64,000 nt of DNA from Semisulcospira habei (GCA_036245525.1 BTPG01000004.1:47927823-47991822); one strand, 5' to 3'; positions 1 to 10,708 are shown, numbered from the stretch's first letter. Made by a program: numbers and translations. The notes: generated by a model from the letters alone, not told the origin.

Positions 1-155
1 CGCAACCGCGAGACAGGGTTAAGCGCTGTGGTTGTCTTAATGCTTACGTCCAGAGCGCTGTACTCGGTTTCTCATTTCCATCTTGTAGTGTTTGGCAGAC
101 GGTAACGCTTGTTCATCGTCCCTATCCAAAAACGAACGCGTCCTCATGCCCATCT

Positions 156-222
156 GCAAGAGGCATAGATCCTCATGAGCCCCCGCATGTTGCGGGGGCT
201 CATGAGGATCTATACCTCTTGC
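156..222. mobile_element. pal-A palindromic MITE core
   Basis: A 67-bp near-perfect inverted repeat. The arms start GCAAGAGG(C/T)ATAGATCC and meet in a CCCCCGC/GCGGGGG stem with a very short loop. This is the commonest hairpin of the window. In complete copies it lies inside an element of about 215 bp bounded by TTAA; the outer parts are not clear here. No protein is encoded, and frames crossing it are shadows. Family identity is by comparison of copies within the window; piggyBac mobilisation is inferred from the TTAA ends of complete copies. Confidence 0.85.
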
Positions 223-372
223 TGGCATTCGGGATACGTGCATATTCTACCGGGCGGTGACGCGTCATCAAACGTTTACATTAACAAGGATGGGTCTTGC
301 ATTCCTGTGCACATGGCGGATGCCCATTTTAGGATTTGACTGACTCAGTTAGCCCCGACGCCCTAGAAGAAG

Positions 373-449
373 GGATGGACTGACCATTATAATTCAAAGG
401 CGCCTAGCTAATCTGGCACTACCCTTGAATTATTATGGTCAATCCATCT
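373..449. mobile_element. pal-D MITE, decayed copy
   Basis: Left arm GGATGGACTGACCATTATAATTC and right arm ending TATGGTCAATCCATC still pair, but the middle of the left arm is deleted. The right arm keeps the pal-D block CTAATCTGGCACTACCCTTG. An old, internally deleted copy. Confidence 0.6.
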
Positions 450-611
450 CCTGCTACTAAAACGGTCATTAGGTATCGTCTTCACAATTCAGTTTGGAAA
501 TGCGCCCATGGAATTAAATGGGTTAAAAGTACTGGATTGTGTTCGGGCGGTCTGTGAACCCGCGGTAACACGTTACCATCGTACACTGACTGAAAGCATT
601 TTGCCCTGCGT

Positions 612-806
612 TGCTGGTTGGTTAGTTAGTTCGGGTTTAACGTCCACAGCACCGAGGTGATCATGGACGGCCCTGATGGGCGGGTTATGGGGGACAGGGA
701 AATCTATTGCCTATGGAGTACGACCTGAACACTGATCAACTCAGGCGCACTCCAACTGTGTCACTTTGATTTACCAGGACCTTTCAAGGGACATGCTATT
801 GAACAA
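612..806 (+). repeat. SINE-like repeat, copy 1
   Basis: Begins with TTGGTTGG followed by TTCGGGTTTAACGTCC and runs to a segment ending GAACAA. It is alignable by eye with 7044-7241 over its whole length, and its first part with 11202-11341. No open frame is shared by the copies. A short interspersed element is the simplest reading, but I do not see a clear pol III A/B box or a 3' tail. Confidence 0.6.
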
Positions 807-1526
807 ATCCGTTGCCCTGCGTTGCCCTAAGGGAACACTGATATAAATTGTTTTAACAAGAGAAAGCGATTTTTATAGCCTCTCTCCCCAGCTCCGCGCC
901 ATCCCACCTCACCCCACCCCACCCCAGCCCAGCCTATCCAATGTGCTGTCGATATTCCAATAATTTCTTTTGGTTGGATAGATTCAAGCTGGGAAGGCTT
1001 ATTTCTATGCTGTGCACAGTCGCTCTGTGTGGATTTACGGCTATGATGATATGCGTGGAAACGAGGCCGTGCGGACTTCCGTTGCACTTGAGGATTCGCT
1101 CTTGGTGGATTTTCGTTGGGTACATTCGCGCTAGCTCGTTCGACGTCTGAAAATAGCAACACTGACACCTTAACTTAGCGCCAGCGAGGACCAGTGTCTT
1201 TTGCGAGTGCGTGGCGTTAGCGTCAGGGCGGATAGACATCTATGGTATTTCCAGCCCGAGCTTGGTAATTTACAGCATTGACTGTTGATTTTAATAATTC
1301 GATTGATACGGTATTTGTTCGGAGTTTCCTTTGTGTGCACACCACTTTTTACGATTTACATTGCACCACGATTTAATTTTTAAAAAGAAATTGCTAGAAG
1401 GTGAGACTGATAATTAGAGACGTATTACATAAAATTAATGTATTTTATGGATAAATGTCGTGTTGCATGAGGAAGCGAGCAGAGCGTCCTAATCTGGGAG
1501 TCATTCTCTGAAGACTATACAACAGC
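807..1526. other. Unassigned sequence
   Basis: No gene or strong repeat recognised. It contains a CCCCA-rich run near 900-930. Overlapping short frames on both strands have no recognisable domain. Confidence 0.5.
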
Positions 1527-1530
1527 TTGA

Positions 1531-1582
1531 GAGGCAGACCAACGACCATAGATAGTTTAAGGGTGGTGCCGGAATAGCTTGA
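1531..1582. mobile_element. pal-D half element
   Basis: One arm only: GACC...ACCATAGATAGTTTAAGG followed by GTGGTGCCGGAATAGCTT. It stops before the GGCGCC centre. The full copy at 1687-1781 shares the same GCCGGAATAGC variant, which suggests the two are related. Confidence 0.5.
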
Positions 1583-1686
1583 ACAGTCGGAAATATTATT
1601 TTGCTTTAACTCTTTGTACCCCAAGGTCAAAATCCCACAATTCAGGAGTTGTCCTCTTAAGATGGTATTATAATTCAGGAGACAGT

Positions 1687-1781
1687 TCGACCATGATGGA
1701 TCAAGAGTGGTGCCGGAATAGCTTGGCGCCTCTCGGCGCCAAGCTATTCCAGCACCACCCTTGAACTATCACTGTCGATCC
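1687..1781. mobile_element. pal-D MITE core
   Basis: Imperfect palindrome around GGCGCC-TCTC-GGCGCC, with arms running out to CGACCATGAT / ATCACTGTCG. The right flank GCGTCAGGGCTGAATGG matches the outer part of complete pal-D copies, but the terminal TTAA is mutated. Several mismatches between arms indicate age. Confidence 0.75.
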
Positions 1782-2107
1782 AATTTCCGTCGTAGTGCGT
1801 CAGGGCTGAATGGTTTCAAAAGAGACCCCAGCCGATCGACGGTGACTCATCCCCAATAGACACGCATTCAGTGGCAGACCGTGTCGGCAAGTGGTCAAGA
1901 CGCAAGAAAAAAGATCGTTCATCGGTTCGTCCCGGGTACGTGCGTTCGGTCAGTGAGCGCAATGGCATCGCTTTAATCGCAGTGGCAGCACCTGGAGGTG
2001 GTTTAACCCCATTCTTGCCAACCTGGCAGACGTACACTTTGTTTCTGAACTCCTGTGTTCACTGAACCGACCCAAAAGCCAAAGAACACGGACACGAAGT
2101 GGTCTCA

Positions 2108-2174
2108 GCAAGAGGTACAGATCCTCACGAGCCCCCCGCAGTCGCGAGGGTTCATGAGGATCTGCGCCTCTTGC
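2108..2174. mobile_element. pal-A MITE with TTAA end
   Basis: Hairpin with several arm mismatches. The right flank CAGTAAAGGTGTTAA (TTAA at 2212-2215) is the typical pal-A terminus. The left flank contains CCAAAAGCCAAAGAACACGG, a block also seen at other pal-A left flanks. Confidence 0.75.
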
Positions 2175-2362
2175 AGTTGGATCGCGTTTACTTTTCTCGT
2201 CAGTAAAGGTGTTAAAATGCTGGCCCGGCGGCATGCTGACGAGCCCACAGTACGAGCGGTCATGCATGCTGTACACGCCCATTCGTAGTGTGGCGTCACA
2301 TCACCTGTTCACTTTTGTTCAGACTCTTCCAAACTCCGTGAACTAAAGCATCGCGATAAATC

Positions 2363-2464
2363 AGTGAGCAATAGGTCATCGGGCCGCCCTCTGCCGCTGT
2401 GGGCCCGCGCACTATCGTGCGCGAGCCCCCAGCAGCAGAGATCGGCCTGATGACCTTTTGCTTA
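2363..2464. mobile_element. pal-B GC-rich palindromic element
   Basis: Arms GTGAGCAATAGGTCATCGGGCC and GATGACCTTTTGC pair around a GCGCAC/GTGCGC centre. Pal-B copies share outer GCGCAAA(A)GG and inner GGCCCGCGCAC motifs and lack TTAA ends, so they form a separate family of unknown mobiliser. Confidence 0.7.
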
Positions 2465-3490
2465 TTTAATCAATGTCGGAAATCGACATTTTGAGCAGCT
2501 GGTGGAAGCGACGAGGCGGCCACACCGAGATGATAGTGTAGTGTAGTGTAGTGTTAAATGTTGTAACTGCGTTGATTGTTATTCAATCGTTAATTATGAA
2601 TGAACAGCCGGATGAACGCTTCGGCTGAACTTTTTAGAGGGTGAATAATTCACGTGTTCTAGAGACAGTTTATTATTTATTGTCGCTGTCGGTATGCCGG
2701 TCATTATAGCCTGTTTGAACAATGATGGCTCATTGCTGAAGCCATTTGAGTTATAAGCTTTCCGACTGTTTTTTTTTTAAAAAAAAATAATTTTTATTTT
2801 TTAAGATCAGTTGTAACGCCATGTATGGACTAACCTAATCTTGATTAACATTCTTTTACAGGAAATTTAGTATCAGTGTTTAAGTACAACTTGAGAGTGA
2901 AGTTGAAATGTTCAGTGCTATCACGGAACATTTCTCGACACGGTGTATGTATAGTATAAGCTTTGCCATTTTAGAGGCTAGGAAAGTAATGCTGAGTTGG
3001 TATATCTCGCCCTGTGCCTAGGTGACGTGCACCAGCGGCGCCATTGTTGCTGTTTTCGCACCTGACCGGTCGCTCGGATCGGTCATGTGCGCCAGATCGG
3101 TTTAGAGCGCGTGCTCTCTGCACTTGTAATTAGCAATCGCGGAGAAAGAATCACGTGACGTTTAACTGCGGCAAAATAAGACGAATAAAGAATAAACCCT
3201 TTCCCATATGCAATCCAGCAATAATGCATCCTTATGCTAGCATGTGACGATGAAACATTACACGATTTGGCAGATTTTAAAAATAGCTTTTTTTCTTCAA
3301 TCCGGTGGTGATCTTGCGACATCTGCGTCGCTTTGCGGCAGAAAGCACCATCGTTGTCGTAGTGCGAGAGACGAGTACACTACAATGGACTTGATTCAGG
3401 AATAAGCAAGTTATGAAGAGAATGAACTACCCCCGGAGACCTATCTTTTTCAAGCAGGGACTGTTACGCCCTCGAACATTTATTCTTAAA
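2465..3490. other. Unassigned AT-rich stretch
   Basis: Contains a (TAGTG)n run near 2533-2556 and a T/A-run inverted patch near 2769-2810. No gene recognised. Confidence 0.5.
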
Positions 3491-3492
3491 AA

Positions 3493-3548
3493 GGGGTGGG
3501 GGTGGGGGTGGGGGGGGGCGGGCGGGGCGGGGGCTGGGGGAGTTGGGG
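3493..3548 (+). repeat. G-rich tract
   Basis: GGGGTGGGGGTGGGGG-type run with several G3+ tracts in a row on the plus strand; it meets the simple sequence rule for a G-quadruplex. Not translated in any credible gene. Confidence 0.8.
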
Positions 3549-4003
3549 GGTAAAGCTAAAACCGGAAACAAACCGTTTTTCGACTGCGATCACAATGATC
3601 TTCCGAGGAAACGCCGTACGAGACCACACTACAAGCGCAGAAGCCTATCTGCGCGCGCAGTTCTGGTGTACAGGACCAGTCCGAGCGACGCCGGGACTGA
3701 CAGATGCGAAAATGGCAGTGAATGGCGCCACTGGTGCGTTTAACCTAGGTACAGGGCGAGGTATACCAACTCAGCGAAAGTAATGCCGGAATCACTTTTG
3801 ATCCGATCATCTCCTTTTCAAAAGAGCGCTCTCCCGATGTGTGCACTCTGGCGCAGTCAGTATGCGCGTGCGCTTGCATAGAACATGTGACCTACGTGTG
3901 TCGTCTGCTCCACTAGCTGGCGCGTGCGGTTTGAATGAATCTTCGAATGCAATCGGCTCTTTTCGCCGGAGGGTGCGCCGACGTTTGCTTTTTCAATCCG
4001 TGC
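3549..4003. other. Unassigned sequence
   Basis: No domain recognised in any frame and no clear repeat match elsewhere in the window. Confidence 0.45.
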
Positions 4004-4077
4004 GCGAGAGGCATAGATTTTCATGGGCCACCGCAAGCTGTAGCTTGCGGGGGCGCATGAGAATCTATGCCTCTTGC
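4004..4077. mobile_element. pal-A MITE core
   Basis: GCGAGAGGCATAGATTTTCATG pairs with the copy ending GAATCTATGCCTCTTGC. The loop region holds an extra CCGCAAGCTGTAGCTTGCGG inverted repeat, longer than in most copies. Confidence 0.75.
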
Positions 4078-4245
4078 TAGTTCCATGTACGTTCACGTTT
4101 CTCTGGTGCACGAAGGCCCCAGACTGGTGCAAGAGGGGCCCAGAGCGTTTAATCGACCACTATTCACCAATATTGGCGTTTTGATGGAGACCGCTCTTTG
4201 ATGCAGAGTGGGTGTAGGCCTGTATCCAACTCACCCCTCTAATCT

Positions 4246-4284
4246 CAACCACCACCACCACCCACCCCACCCCCCCCCCCCCAC
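4246..4284. repeat. CCA repeats and poly-C tract
   Basis: CACCACCACC followed by a C-run. Low-complexity sequence only. Confidence 0.8.
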
Positions 4285-4728
4285 AGCGCCCTCCCTACAC
4301 AAGTCGATTGATTGGTTAACGTTCTGAGTCACTGGGAAACAAAACTAAGTGCAAACGACACAGAAAGGCGTTTTGTTTATTTTGTATTTCTTTTAGATAA
4401 TCAAAGCAGTGAGCAAATACCGCTGCTTGCGCCAACGTCGGAAAAAAAAAAAGAAACGCAAAAGAAATGGGCACGGGCGGTCACCGGTAAATTGTTCATT
4501 TCTAAAGCAAGACGATAACGTACGCGTAGTACACATGGCGGCTACCGTTACTGATGCATGTTGAAAACGTGACAACTTTGATCACTTATATAATTATGTG
4601 CCTGAGTTCAAAGCTGTTGCGTTTTCAAAATGCGCGATTGTAACTTCCCTGCCGCTGGACGCATATTTGTCCATCAGTCAACGTCCAAAAGCCACAAGCG
4701 TCTAAGGAGCACGGACTAACTGGTTTCA

Positions 4729-4794
4729 TCAAGAGGCATAGATCCTCATGAGCCCCCGCAACTACGGGGGCTCATGAGGATCTATATCTTTTAC
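4729..4794. mobile_element. pal-A MITE core
   Basis: CAAGAGGCATAGATCCTCATG arm with CCCCCGC-AACTA-C-GGGGG centre; the right arm is slightly eroded at its outer end. Left flank CGTCCAAAAGCCACAAGCG is the conserved pal-A shoulder. Confidence 0.8.
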
Positions 4795-5212
4795 TGTTGC
4801 GCGGTGGTAAGTTCTTTTTTTTTTTATCGGCAGCGGTTAAGGCGTTTCATCTTTTCAAGTCGTGCGCGCACATTTTTGGGGCGGGGGCAGCCAGTTAACA
4901 AGTCTAAACTTGACCAAACGGCCCCGCCACGTGGAATTGTCCGCTGCGCATGCGCACCGCGTGGAAGTCGCGAGAGTTGGATTGATCGACCCCCAACTGT
5001 TTGAACACGAAGCTGAGCCGGCGGAGAAATCTCTGTCTAACCTCCAAGTTTCCTATTTTTCTTTACAAAGTTTGAGTCCAGCACGAATTTGGAATCGCCA
5101 ACATTTTTATTGCTGCCTAGTGCCATGCCCGATCTGAAACCCGACTGAACCCGCAGTCAGCCTCTCCCTCATCCTTCTTTTCACCCCCACCTTCCTCGCC
5201 CTGGCGCAAACC

Positions 5213-5323
5213 AGTGAGCAGAAGGTCCTCAGGCCATTGTCGGACACCGTTGGCCCGCGCACGGCTGTCGCCGTGCGCTAGCCAACGGAGGACGACATCC
5301 ATTGGCCTGAGGACCTCTTGCAC
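5213..5323. mobile_element. pal-B element
   Basis: Outer arms GTGAGCAGAAGGTCCTCAGGCCA and GGCCTGAGGACCTCTTGCAC pair; the centre ACGGCTGTCGCCGTGCG forms an inner stem. Partly degenerate between. Confidence 0.7.
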
Positions 5324-5667
5324 TCTGGGGAAAAAAAGGTTTATTTGCGGATTCTTTGCACGGTGCGGAGCTCACGTTCTGGTTACGTCAGAGGCCGTTC
5401 GTTTGGCAGCAGCGTGCCGATCGATTCAGCACTGATCGGCGTCTGAGCCGGGACGAGATGAGCCGCCGGATAGAGAAGGAGAGGTAGGGGTGGAGGGGGG
5501 TGGGGGTTGGGGTTCGTGGGGCCACAGCTTCATGTCCACGAAGCAAAAGATCATCGGGCCAAAGGCAGCCTGAGCTGGCCCTGTCCGAATACTTAAAGCG
5601 CCTCCAGTTGACTTTGCGTCTCAGAACTTGCTCACGCTTTTTTAGTCGGACACTGCAAGACTAATAC

Positions 5668-5750
5668 GGACAGACCGTGAGAGGTCAGTCATGGGTAGTG
5701 CCATTCTGACACCGTCCTTGAACTATCACGGTCGGCCCGTATGTCGTCTT
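5668..5750. mobile_element. pal-D MITE, degenerate
   Basis: GACCGTGA...GGTAGTGCCATTCTGACACC and CTTGAACTATCACGGTCGGCC retain pal-D arm sequence. The GGCGCC centre is gone. Confidence 0.5.
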
Positions 5751-5796
5751 CAGTGGACGTCTTCAAAGTTTGAGATTTTTTTTGGGTTAAAATAAG

Positions 5797-5913
5797 TTAA
5801 CGCATTCAAAGAACCCCGCATCAATGGCTGCGGAAATGTCTTATAGCGTTGCCGTGGGCAAAGCTATGCGAAACTTTCGCAGCTATTGATGCGGGTACCT
5901 TTGAATGAGTTAA
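5797..5913. mobile_element. pal-F MITE, complete
   Basis: 117-bp TTAA-bounded palindrome: TTAACGCATTCAAAG at the left and CTTTGAATGAGTTAA at the right, with inner arms CCGCATCAAT...GCGGAAATG / TTTCGCAGCTATTGATGCGG. The central region AGCGTTGCC/GGCAAAGCT forms the tip. This is the clearest full pal-F copy, though the arms carry mismatches. Confidence 0.8.
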
Positions 5914-6041
5914 CACTCTGGCGACGTGTTATGTACGGATCTGTGGCTTATCGCCGCGTATCTGGATGCGCGTATGAGTCTCGAATGAGTGAAACTAGTT
6001 CCACTGGCAATGGTACAACGATGTTTCAAAGAAATACCTCC

Positions 6042-6127
6042 CTCCCCCCCCCCCCCCTCCGCCCCCCCCCCCCCCAAAAAAAAAAAATAATAATAAAAAA
6101 AAAATAAATAAATAAATAAAATAAAAA
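6042..6127. repeat. Poly-C then A-rich simple repeat
   Basis: Two C-runs followed by an A-run and (AAAT)n. The C-to-A transition recurs at 21766-21812. Confidence 0.85.
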
Positions 6128-6128
6128 A

Positions 6129-6215
6129 GTGACGTGCCAAGCGTGTAAACTAAAAAGAAAATCCCCTAAAATAAGAAACACGCGTAGAAAGGTCAATTAT
6201 AACACAAAAATAAAC
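6129..6215. repeat. GTGCCAAGCGTGTAAA repeat fragment
   Basis: Carries GTGCCAAGCGTGTAAA and AGAAACACGCGTAGAAAGG, blocks shared with 10596-10690, 17678-18052 and 19930-19965. It looks like a fragment of the pal-G foldback family with its flank. Confidence 0.45.
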
Positions 6216-6222
6216 AACTTTA

Positions 6223-6314
6223 TTAACCCTTTGGCTGTCGGTAGCAATTTTTGTCCAGGTGATTCCTGCAGGAATCACCTCGACAAAAATTGCTACCGAC
6301 AGCCAAAGGGCTAA
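6223..6314. mobile_element. pal-C MITE, complete (92 bp)
   Basis: TTAACCCTTTGGCTGTCGG at one end and CCGACAGCCAAAGGGCTAA at the other, arms nearly perfect, tip TTCCTGCAGGAA. One TTAA has mutated to CTAA. Pal-C copies keep a length of about 92 bp, which indicates a discrete transposable unit rather than random inverted repeats. Confidence 0.88.
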
Positions 6315-6579
6315 ATTTAATACACGTTATGGCCGTTGTGCTGTCTAATCGTGTGTCTTTCTTTGAAAGGATTTACTTTGATGTTCCAAAGACAACCGTC
6401 CGTACAACCCGGGCTAACAAGCGAGTGCCAATACTAACCTTTAGACAAGTTGATGTCGGTACCAAACACACGCCTCCGTAAGTACCATTGAACCCAAAGG
6501 ACTGGTCAACGCTTCCACGTTTAGCATACAACGTGCGTCAGACAATCGCAGTTTTCCAGGCCGCTTACCCCACCAGTCT

Positions 6580-6646
6580 GCAAGATGCATAGATCCTCAA
6601 AGGCCTCCGTAGTATGCGTGGGCTCACGGACATCTATGCATCTTGC
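6580..6646. mobile_element. pal-A MITE core, diverged
   Basis: Outer arms GCAAGATGCATAGAT / ATCTATGCATCTTGC pair perfectly and share an AGATGCAT variant on both arms. The inner CCCCCGC stem is eroded. Confidence 0.75.
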
Positions 6647-6810
6647 TGGCAGATTTTCGTCTGTGTTCTTCAAGCAAATGGGAGGCAATAAATCTACTAC
6701 TTGTTGTGGTACAGCACGGTCCTCCAGACGGCCGCATTTGGGGGCTGGGATTAGCATTTCTACGATCTTTTTATCGTCACGCGTCGGCCGATCTCACCCC
6801 ATGGTGAACT

Positions 6811-6868
6811 GGCAGAGATCCTCATGAGCCCTTGCGATGCAGGGCTCATGAGGATCTAAGCCTGTTGC
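6811..6868. mobile_element. pal-A MITE core, short
   Basis: AGATCCTCATGAGCCCTTGC pairs with GCAGGGCTCATGAGGATCT. The outer GCAAGAGG is lost on the left and mutated on the right. Confidence 0.7.
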
Positions 6869-7043
6869 TGAGGAAGTAAATTGTTTCAGGACATTTATAG
6901 CTGTAATCCTCAAGACGACGGGTTTCGGTATTAGCGTTCGTATACCGCTGTTTTACGGCGAGCTGGCTCCGCGGTGGACAGTAAGGGGAACAACATCCTT
7001 GTTTTGTTGTAAGTGCTTGTACCCTCAGAGGCCCATCACTCGT

Positions 7044-7241
7044 GGTTGGTTGGTTGGTTAATTCGGGGTTTAACGTCAACGGCACCAAAGTGATAACAGA
7101 CGGCCCTGACGGGCGGGTTTATGGGGGGACAGAGAAATCTATTTCCTATGGAGTACGACCCGAACACTGATCAATTCAGGCCCACTGCAACTGTGGCACT
7201 TTGATTTACCAGGACCTTTCAACGGACATAATATGGAACAA
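7044..7241 (+). repeat. SINE-like repeat, copy 2
   Basis: Same head, body and GAACAA end as 612-806, with scattered substitutions. The GGTTGG head is slightly longer. Confidence 0.6.
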
Positions 7242-7358
7242 GCCCGTCCTTTTCCCCTGGATTATCACTCGTGGATGTATGCAGTTGGTTATACACTCAA
7301 GCTACCAACAGACATTTCCTTCCATCTTCACCAAGCATACTTTACTTTGCGGGAGAGG

Positions 7359-7422
7359 AGGTGGAGGGGGGGGGGCGGGTGGGGGTGGGGGGGGTGGGGG
7401 GGGGGAATGCACACACACACAG
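7359..7422 (+). repeat. G-rich tract joined to (CA)n
   Basis: Long G-runs separated by single T/C/A bases, then a short CACACACA. A multi-tract G-quadruplex candidate. Confidence 0.8.
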
Positions 7423-7759
7423 TCGACTCCGTTTATTTCGAAATTGCAGATAATATTAGAGACAAATTCCACAAATACTTCCACATATTTTAAGCATTTC
7501 TTTAGCATTTGACCAAACTGCTTAAACATTGCCAATTAACGCTGTCCAAATTCATCAAACTTATATTAAACGTTGCTAAGTTTGATTATAAACCAGATAC
7601 ACTTGTCAATTTATACTTTTATATATTTCTTAAAAATGTATCCAAACGTGCTGGTGCATATATATGAACATAACGCAATGTTCATATTTTCTGTCCGCTG
7701 TTCTCAATTTAAAAAGAAATCTCTCTTAATTAACTGCCGGGGCAAGCAGAACGCTACCC
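7423..7759. other. Unassigned AT-rich stretch
   Basis: AT-rich, no recognised element or coding domain. Confidence 0.45.
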
Positions 7760-7762
7760 AGT

Positions 7763-7783
7763 TGCAAGAACATAAATCCTCAT
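7763..7783. mobile_element. pal-A half arm
   Basis: GCAAGAACATAAATCCTCAT is one pal-A outer arm. It stops abruptly at the G-run that begins the next element, so the hairpin was cut in half. Confidence 0.5.
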
Positions 7784-7902
7784 AGGAGAGGGGGGGGGGC
7801 AGGGGGGGTCCAAACACACCCAAAAGTGACTTTATTATATCATTTAAAAGAATTTTGGGTTGGGTTGGAGGGGAGGGAGGGGGTCCCCAGACCCGCCCCT
7901 GT
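7784..7902. mobile_element. hAT-like MITE end
   Basis: G-rich lead, a CAAA.ACACCCAAA.GTGACTTT.TTAT block and GACCCGCCCCTG end match the right part of the element at 37212-37783 in the same order. CAGGGGCGGATC-type ends are typical of hAT transposons. Only the right end is present. Confidence 0.55.
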
Positions 7903-8518
7903 GTTCCGACAGATGAAGCTAGTCTTCGGTCAATAAAATCAAAGTCTGCTGAATACGCAGGAGAAAATGATGTAGAGAGAATTTTTTGCTGCGAGCATGA
8001 AAAAGAAGCTTCGATATATCCGAAGATCGATACATCGGACGTCGATATAGGCGGAGTCAGTTGAAGGCCCACTACCGCCGTAACTGTTCAAAGATACACT
8101 TCTGTAACGGATGGTTACGAGACGCTACGCACAGGTCTTGTTATGGTTCATTTAGACACAGGACAATCCAGTTCAGCACACACCGTCTTTATATCAAGTA
8201 ACGAGACAATAACTTCACTCCGTTCTGGAAATTCAACGGTATCAGTACGAGAAACAGCTAAAAAAAGATTGTCACGCTAACGGCTGCACAGAATAAATAA
8301 GTGCGATTACGCGTGTGCTTTTACTGCCTGTCCAGGCTGCTGTTAATGTCCATTAGGTGTGTCGACAAGGCACAACAAACACAAATGGTGCTGAAATGTG
8401 TCTTCAGATTTATGCGTAATAGTACTTTAATATTTTAATTCCATGCGTAGCCACACAGATCAAACGTTGAGATCCTTCAAAAGTTGAGATCCTGCAAAGT
8501 GTTTCCTTTTGCAGAACA
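7903..8518. other. Unassigned sequence
   Basis: No gene or strong repeat recognised. A short TCGATATATCCG...CGATACATCGG...CGTCGATATAG patch near 8011-8050 is weakly self-complementary. Confidence 0.4.
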
Positions 8519-8609
8519 TTAACTCTTTGGGTGTCGGTAGCGGTTTCAGTCGCGATGATTCCTGCAAGAATCATCCGTCTGAAACCGCTACCGACGCCTA
8601 AAGGGTTAG
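8519..8609. mobile_element. pal-C MITE, complete
   Basis: TTAACTCTTTGGGTGTCGGTA start; TACCGACGCCTAAAGGGTTA end. Tip GATTCCTGCAAGAATC. A small deletion lies in the right arm near ATCCGTCTG. Confidence 0.85.
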
Positions 8610-8735
8610 CAACAAGGCAGATCAGTCAATTGAGTACTTTAGAAACTGCTCGTTTGAACAACAAAAAGTGTATGACTTGTAGTTTCTGGTCACGGCATGT
8701 TTGTCAGTAACGCTGGGTGGGTCCATTATGACAGT

Positions 8736-8950
8736 CTAACTCGTTCAGTGACGAGAAAATCAGAGCACCACCCATCTGCAAGAGGTATAGATCCTCATGA
8801 GCCCCCGCAGTTGCGGGGGCTCATGAGGATCTATACCTCTTGCTGATACCAGTTTGAATCCACGTTCGTGAGGAAGCTATGACATTTTGGCCTTGAATTC
8901 ACAAAGAATGCAGAAACACAATCTGTGTCAGCTGGCACTGAAAGGGCTAA
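8736..8950. mobile_element. pal-A MITE, full element (215 bp)
   Basis: CTAACTCGTTCAGTG at the left and CACTGAAAGGGCTAA at the right are imperfect terminal inverted repeats with TTAA mutated to CTAA. The perfect-stem core is at 8778-8843 with a CCCCCGC-AGTT-GCGGGGG tip. The right half contains the usual pal-A shoulder (GATACCAGTTTGAATCCACGTT). Confidence 0.8.
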
Positions 8951-8998
8951 AGATTGCAGTGTCTGACAAAACTGGCACTCCCTTTGATCATCACCGGT

Positions 8999-9056
8999 GC
9001 GTAAAGGTCCTCAGGCCGACGACTTTTTGTTTGTGGCCACGCCTGAGGTCCTGTTA
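8999..9056. mobile_element. pal-B element, collapsed
   Basis: GTAAAGGTCCTCAGGCC and GGCCACGCCTGAGGTCC pair, separated by a T-rich spacer instead of the usual GC-rich centre. Confidence 0.5.
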
Positions 9057-9242
9057 TTACTGTTGGTCGATCCATCCGCTCATGTCTTCTGTCGACGCTG
9101 ACAAGAGTTCAAACGAGGACAGCGCTGTGCAAAATGTCACAATCGATATTGCCGACGCTTCAAATGTCGAGTTTTGCCACAAAAATGGGACTGACTTTTC
9201 GCTAATTATTTTTTGCTGTCGTATTTCATGAAACAGATGATG

Positions 9243-9247
<5 letters not shown>

Positions 9248-9319
<72 letters not shown>
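9248..9319. repeat. (GA)n microsatellite
   Basis: About 36 AG dinucleotides with one interruption. Confidence 0.97.
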
Positions 9320-9463
9320 TTTTACAAAGGTAAAAGTATTTAAATTGCTGTTGCTACCATTAAACTAAGAACTACCATTAAACACGATCACAAACAAAAC
9401 AACAGTTTCACACGAAAGTAAACACACAGGCACAAAATGAACACTATCTACACCACAGACATA

Positions 9464-9737
9464 CACACACACAGACACACACACACACACACACACACAC
9501 ACGTACGCACTCACTCACTCACACACACGTACGCACTCACTCACTCACACACAAACACACACGCACACACACACACAAACACACACACACACACAAACAC
9601 ACACACATATTCTACACCACACACACACAGACACACACGCACTGACTGCAACACACACAGACACACACGCACTCACGCACACACAAGCACGCACGCACCC
9701 ACCCACCCACACACACGCACACATGCACACGCATACG

Positions 9738-9825
<88 letters not shown>

Positions 9826-9826
9826 T
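9464..9826. repeat. (CA)n compound microsatellite
   Basis: Long CA array with ACGC, CTCA and CCAC interruptions, ending in an uninterrupted run. Frames reading as His-Thr or Val-Cys are artefacts. Confidence 0.97.
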
Positions 9827-10211
9827 AGACAGAGAATGCGACATAATTTATTTCTTGTCGAGCAGGCGACAATTTAAAGCGCACTACACACCAACACTGA
9901 GTTGTCAAAAGTAGGCAGGCTGGCCCTATGATTTCTTTCTTTCAGTATATACGTGGTATATAAGGTACACGCTTGATCGAGCTCTGCTAGGCCATACCGG
10001 TTCCTACGCCACTGCACACAGAGCCAAAGAGATGGGGTGGCTTGATCCGTCCATGGCTCTCTCCCAAGGATAACTAATCGTTTTACCCCATCGATCCTTG
10101 TCTTGGCACGGAAGACAATACTAGTTTGAAAAAAATAGAAGGAAAGGCCTGGCCTTTAAAAAACAAACACACAAAAACTCCTTCAGCCCTGACACACCAC
10201 AGCAAGACATG
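9827..10211. other. Unassigned sequence
   Basis: No gene recognised. It ends with the outer shoulder of the next pal-D element (CTTCAGCCCTGACACACCACAGCAAGACATG). Confidence 0.4.
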
Positions 10212-10307
10212 GATCGAGCATGATAGTTCAAGGGTGGTGCCAGAATAGCTTGGCGCCCATAGGCGCCAAGCTATTCTGGCACCACCCTTGAACTATCATG
10301 CTCGATC
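10212..10307. mobile_element. pal-D MITE core, perfect palindrome (96 bp)
   Basis: Two perfect 46-bp arms from GATCGAGCATGATAG to GGCGCC around a 4-nt CATA tip. Perfect arms imply a young copy or active homogenisation. The AGCATG / CATGCT variant is present on both arms. Confidence 0.9.
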
Positions 10308-10422
10308 TGTCTATGGAAATGTAATACAGTCCTTCAGAGGGCAACTTCAGAGTTTGGGGATTTCGGTCCTGGTGTAGAATATGTTAAACAAGCGGTCGAT
10401 ATGGCAGCCCATCAAAAGGGCT

Positions 10423-10488
10423 ACAAGAAGTATAAATTCTCATGAGCCCCCGCAGTCTTGCGGGCACATGAGGATCTATACATCTTTA
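10423..10488. mobile_element. pal-A MITE core, diverged
   Basis: CAAGAAGTATAAATTCTCATGAG pairs imperfectly with CATGAGGATCTATACATCTT. Confidence 0.7.
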
Positions 10489-10595
10489 TATCTGAATTTC
10501 GACGCATCTTGACGTACGCTCACGCATTTAAACGCAGCAAACAGCAGTTGGGAATTTAAAGCATAAGAACCCCAGGCGACCAACCAACATGGATA

Positions 10596-10690
10596 CACAG
10601 AAAGGCAAAAATCCAGACCAAAAAGGTGACTGCCAAGCGTGTAAAAATTATAATAATCCAACGAAGAAAGGTAAACGCTTCGAAAAGACA
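10596..10690. repeat. pal-G flank repeat
   Basis: CCAGACCAAAAAGGTGACTGCCAAGCGTGTAAAA is found inverted at 18021-18052, beside the pal-G foldback, and in part at 19930-19965. CCAACGAAGAAAGGTAAACGCTTCGAAAAGAC follows and resembles a pal-G arm. Confidence 0.5.
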
Positions 10691-10708
10691 GATACACCAG
10701 AAAGCAAT

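Noticed and set aside
9437..9908. His-Thr and Val-Cys frames
   Set aside because: Translation of (CA)n/(TG)n microsatellites; the same applies to 20776-21285, 27801-28145, 45824-46295 and others.
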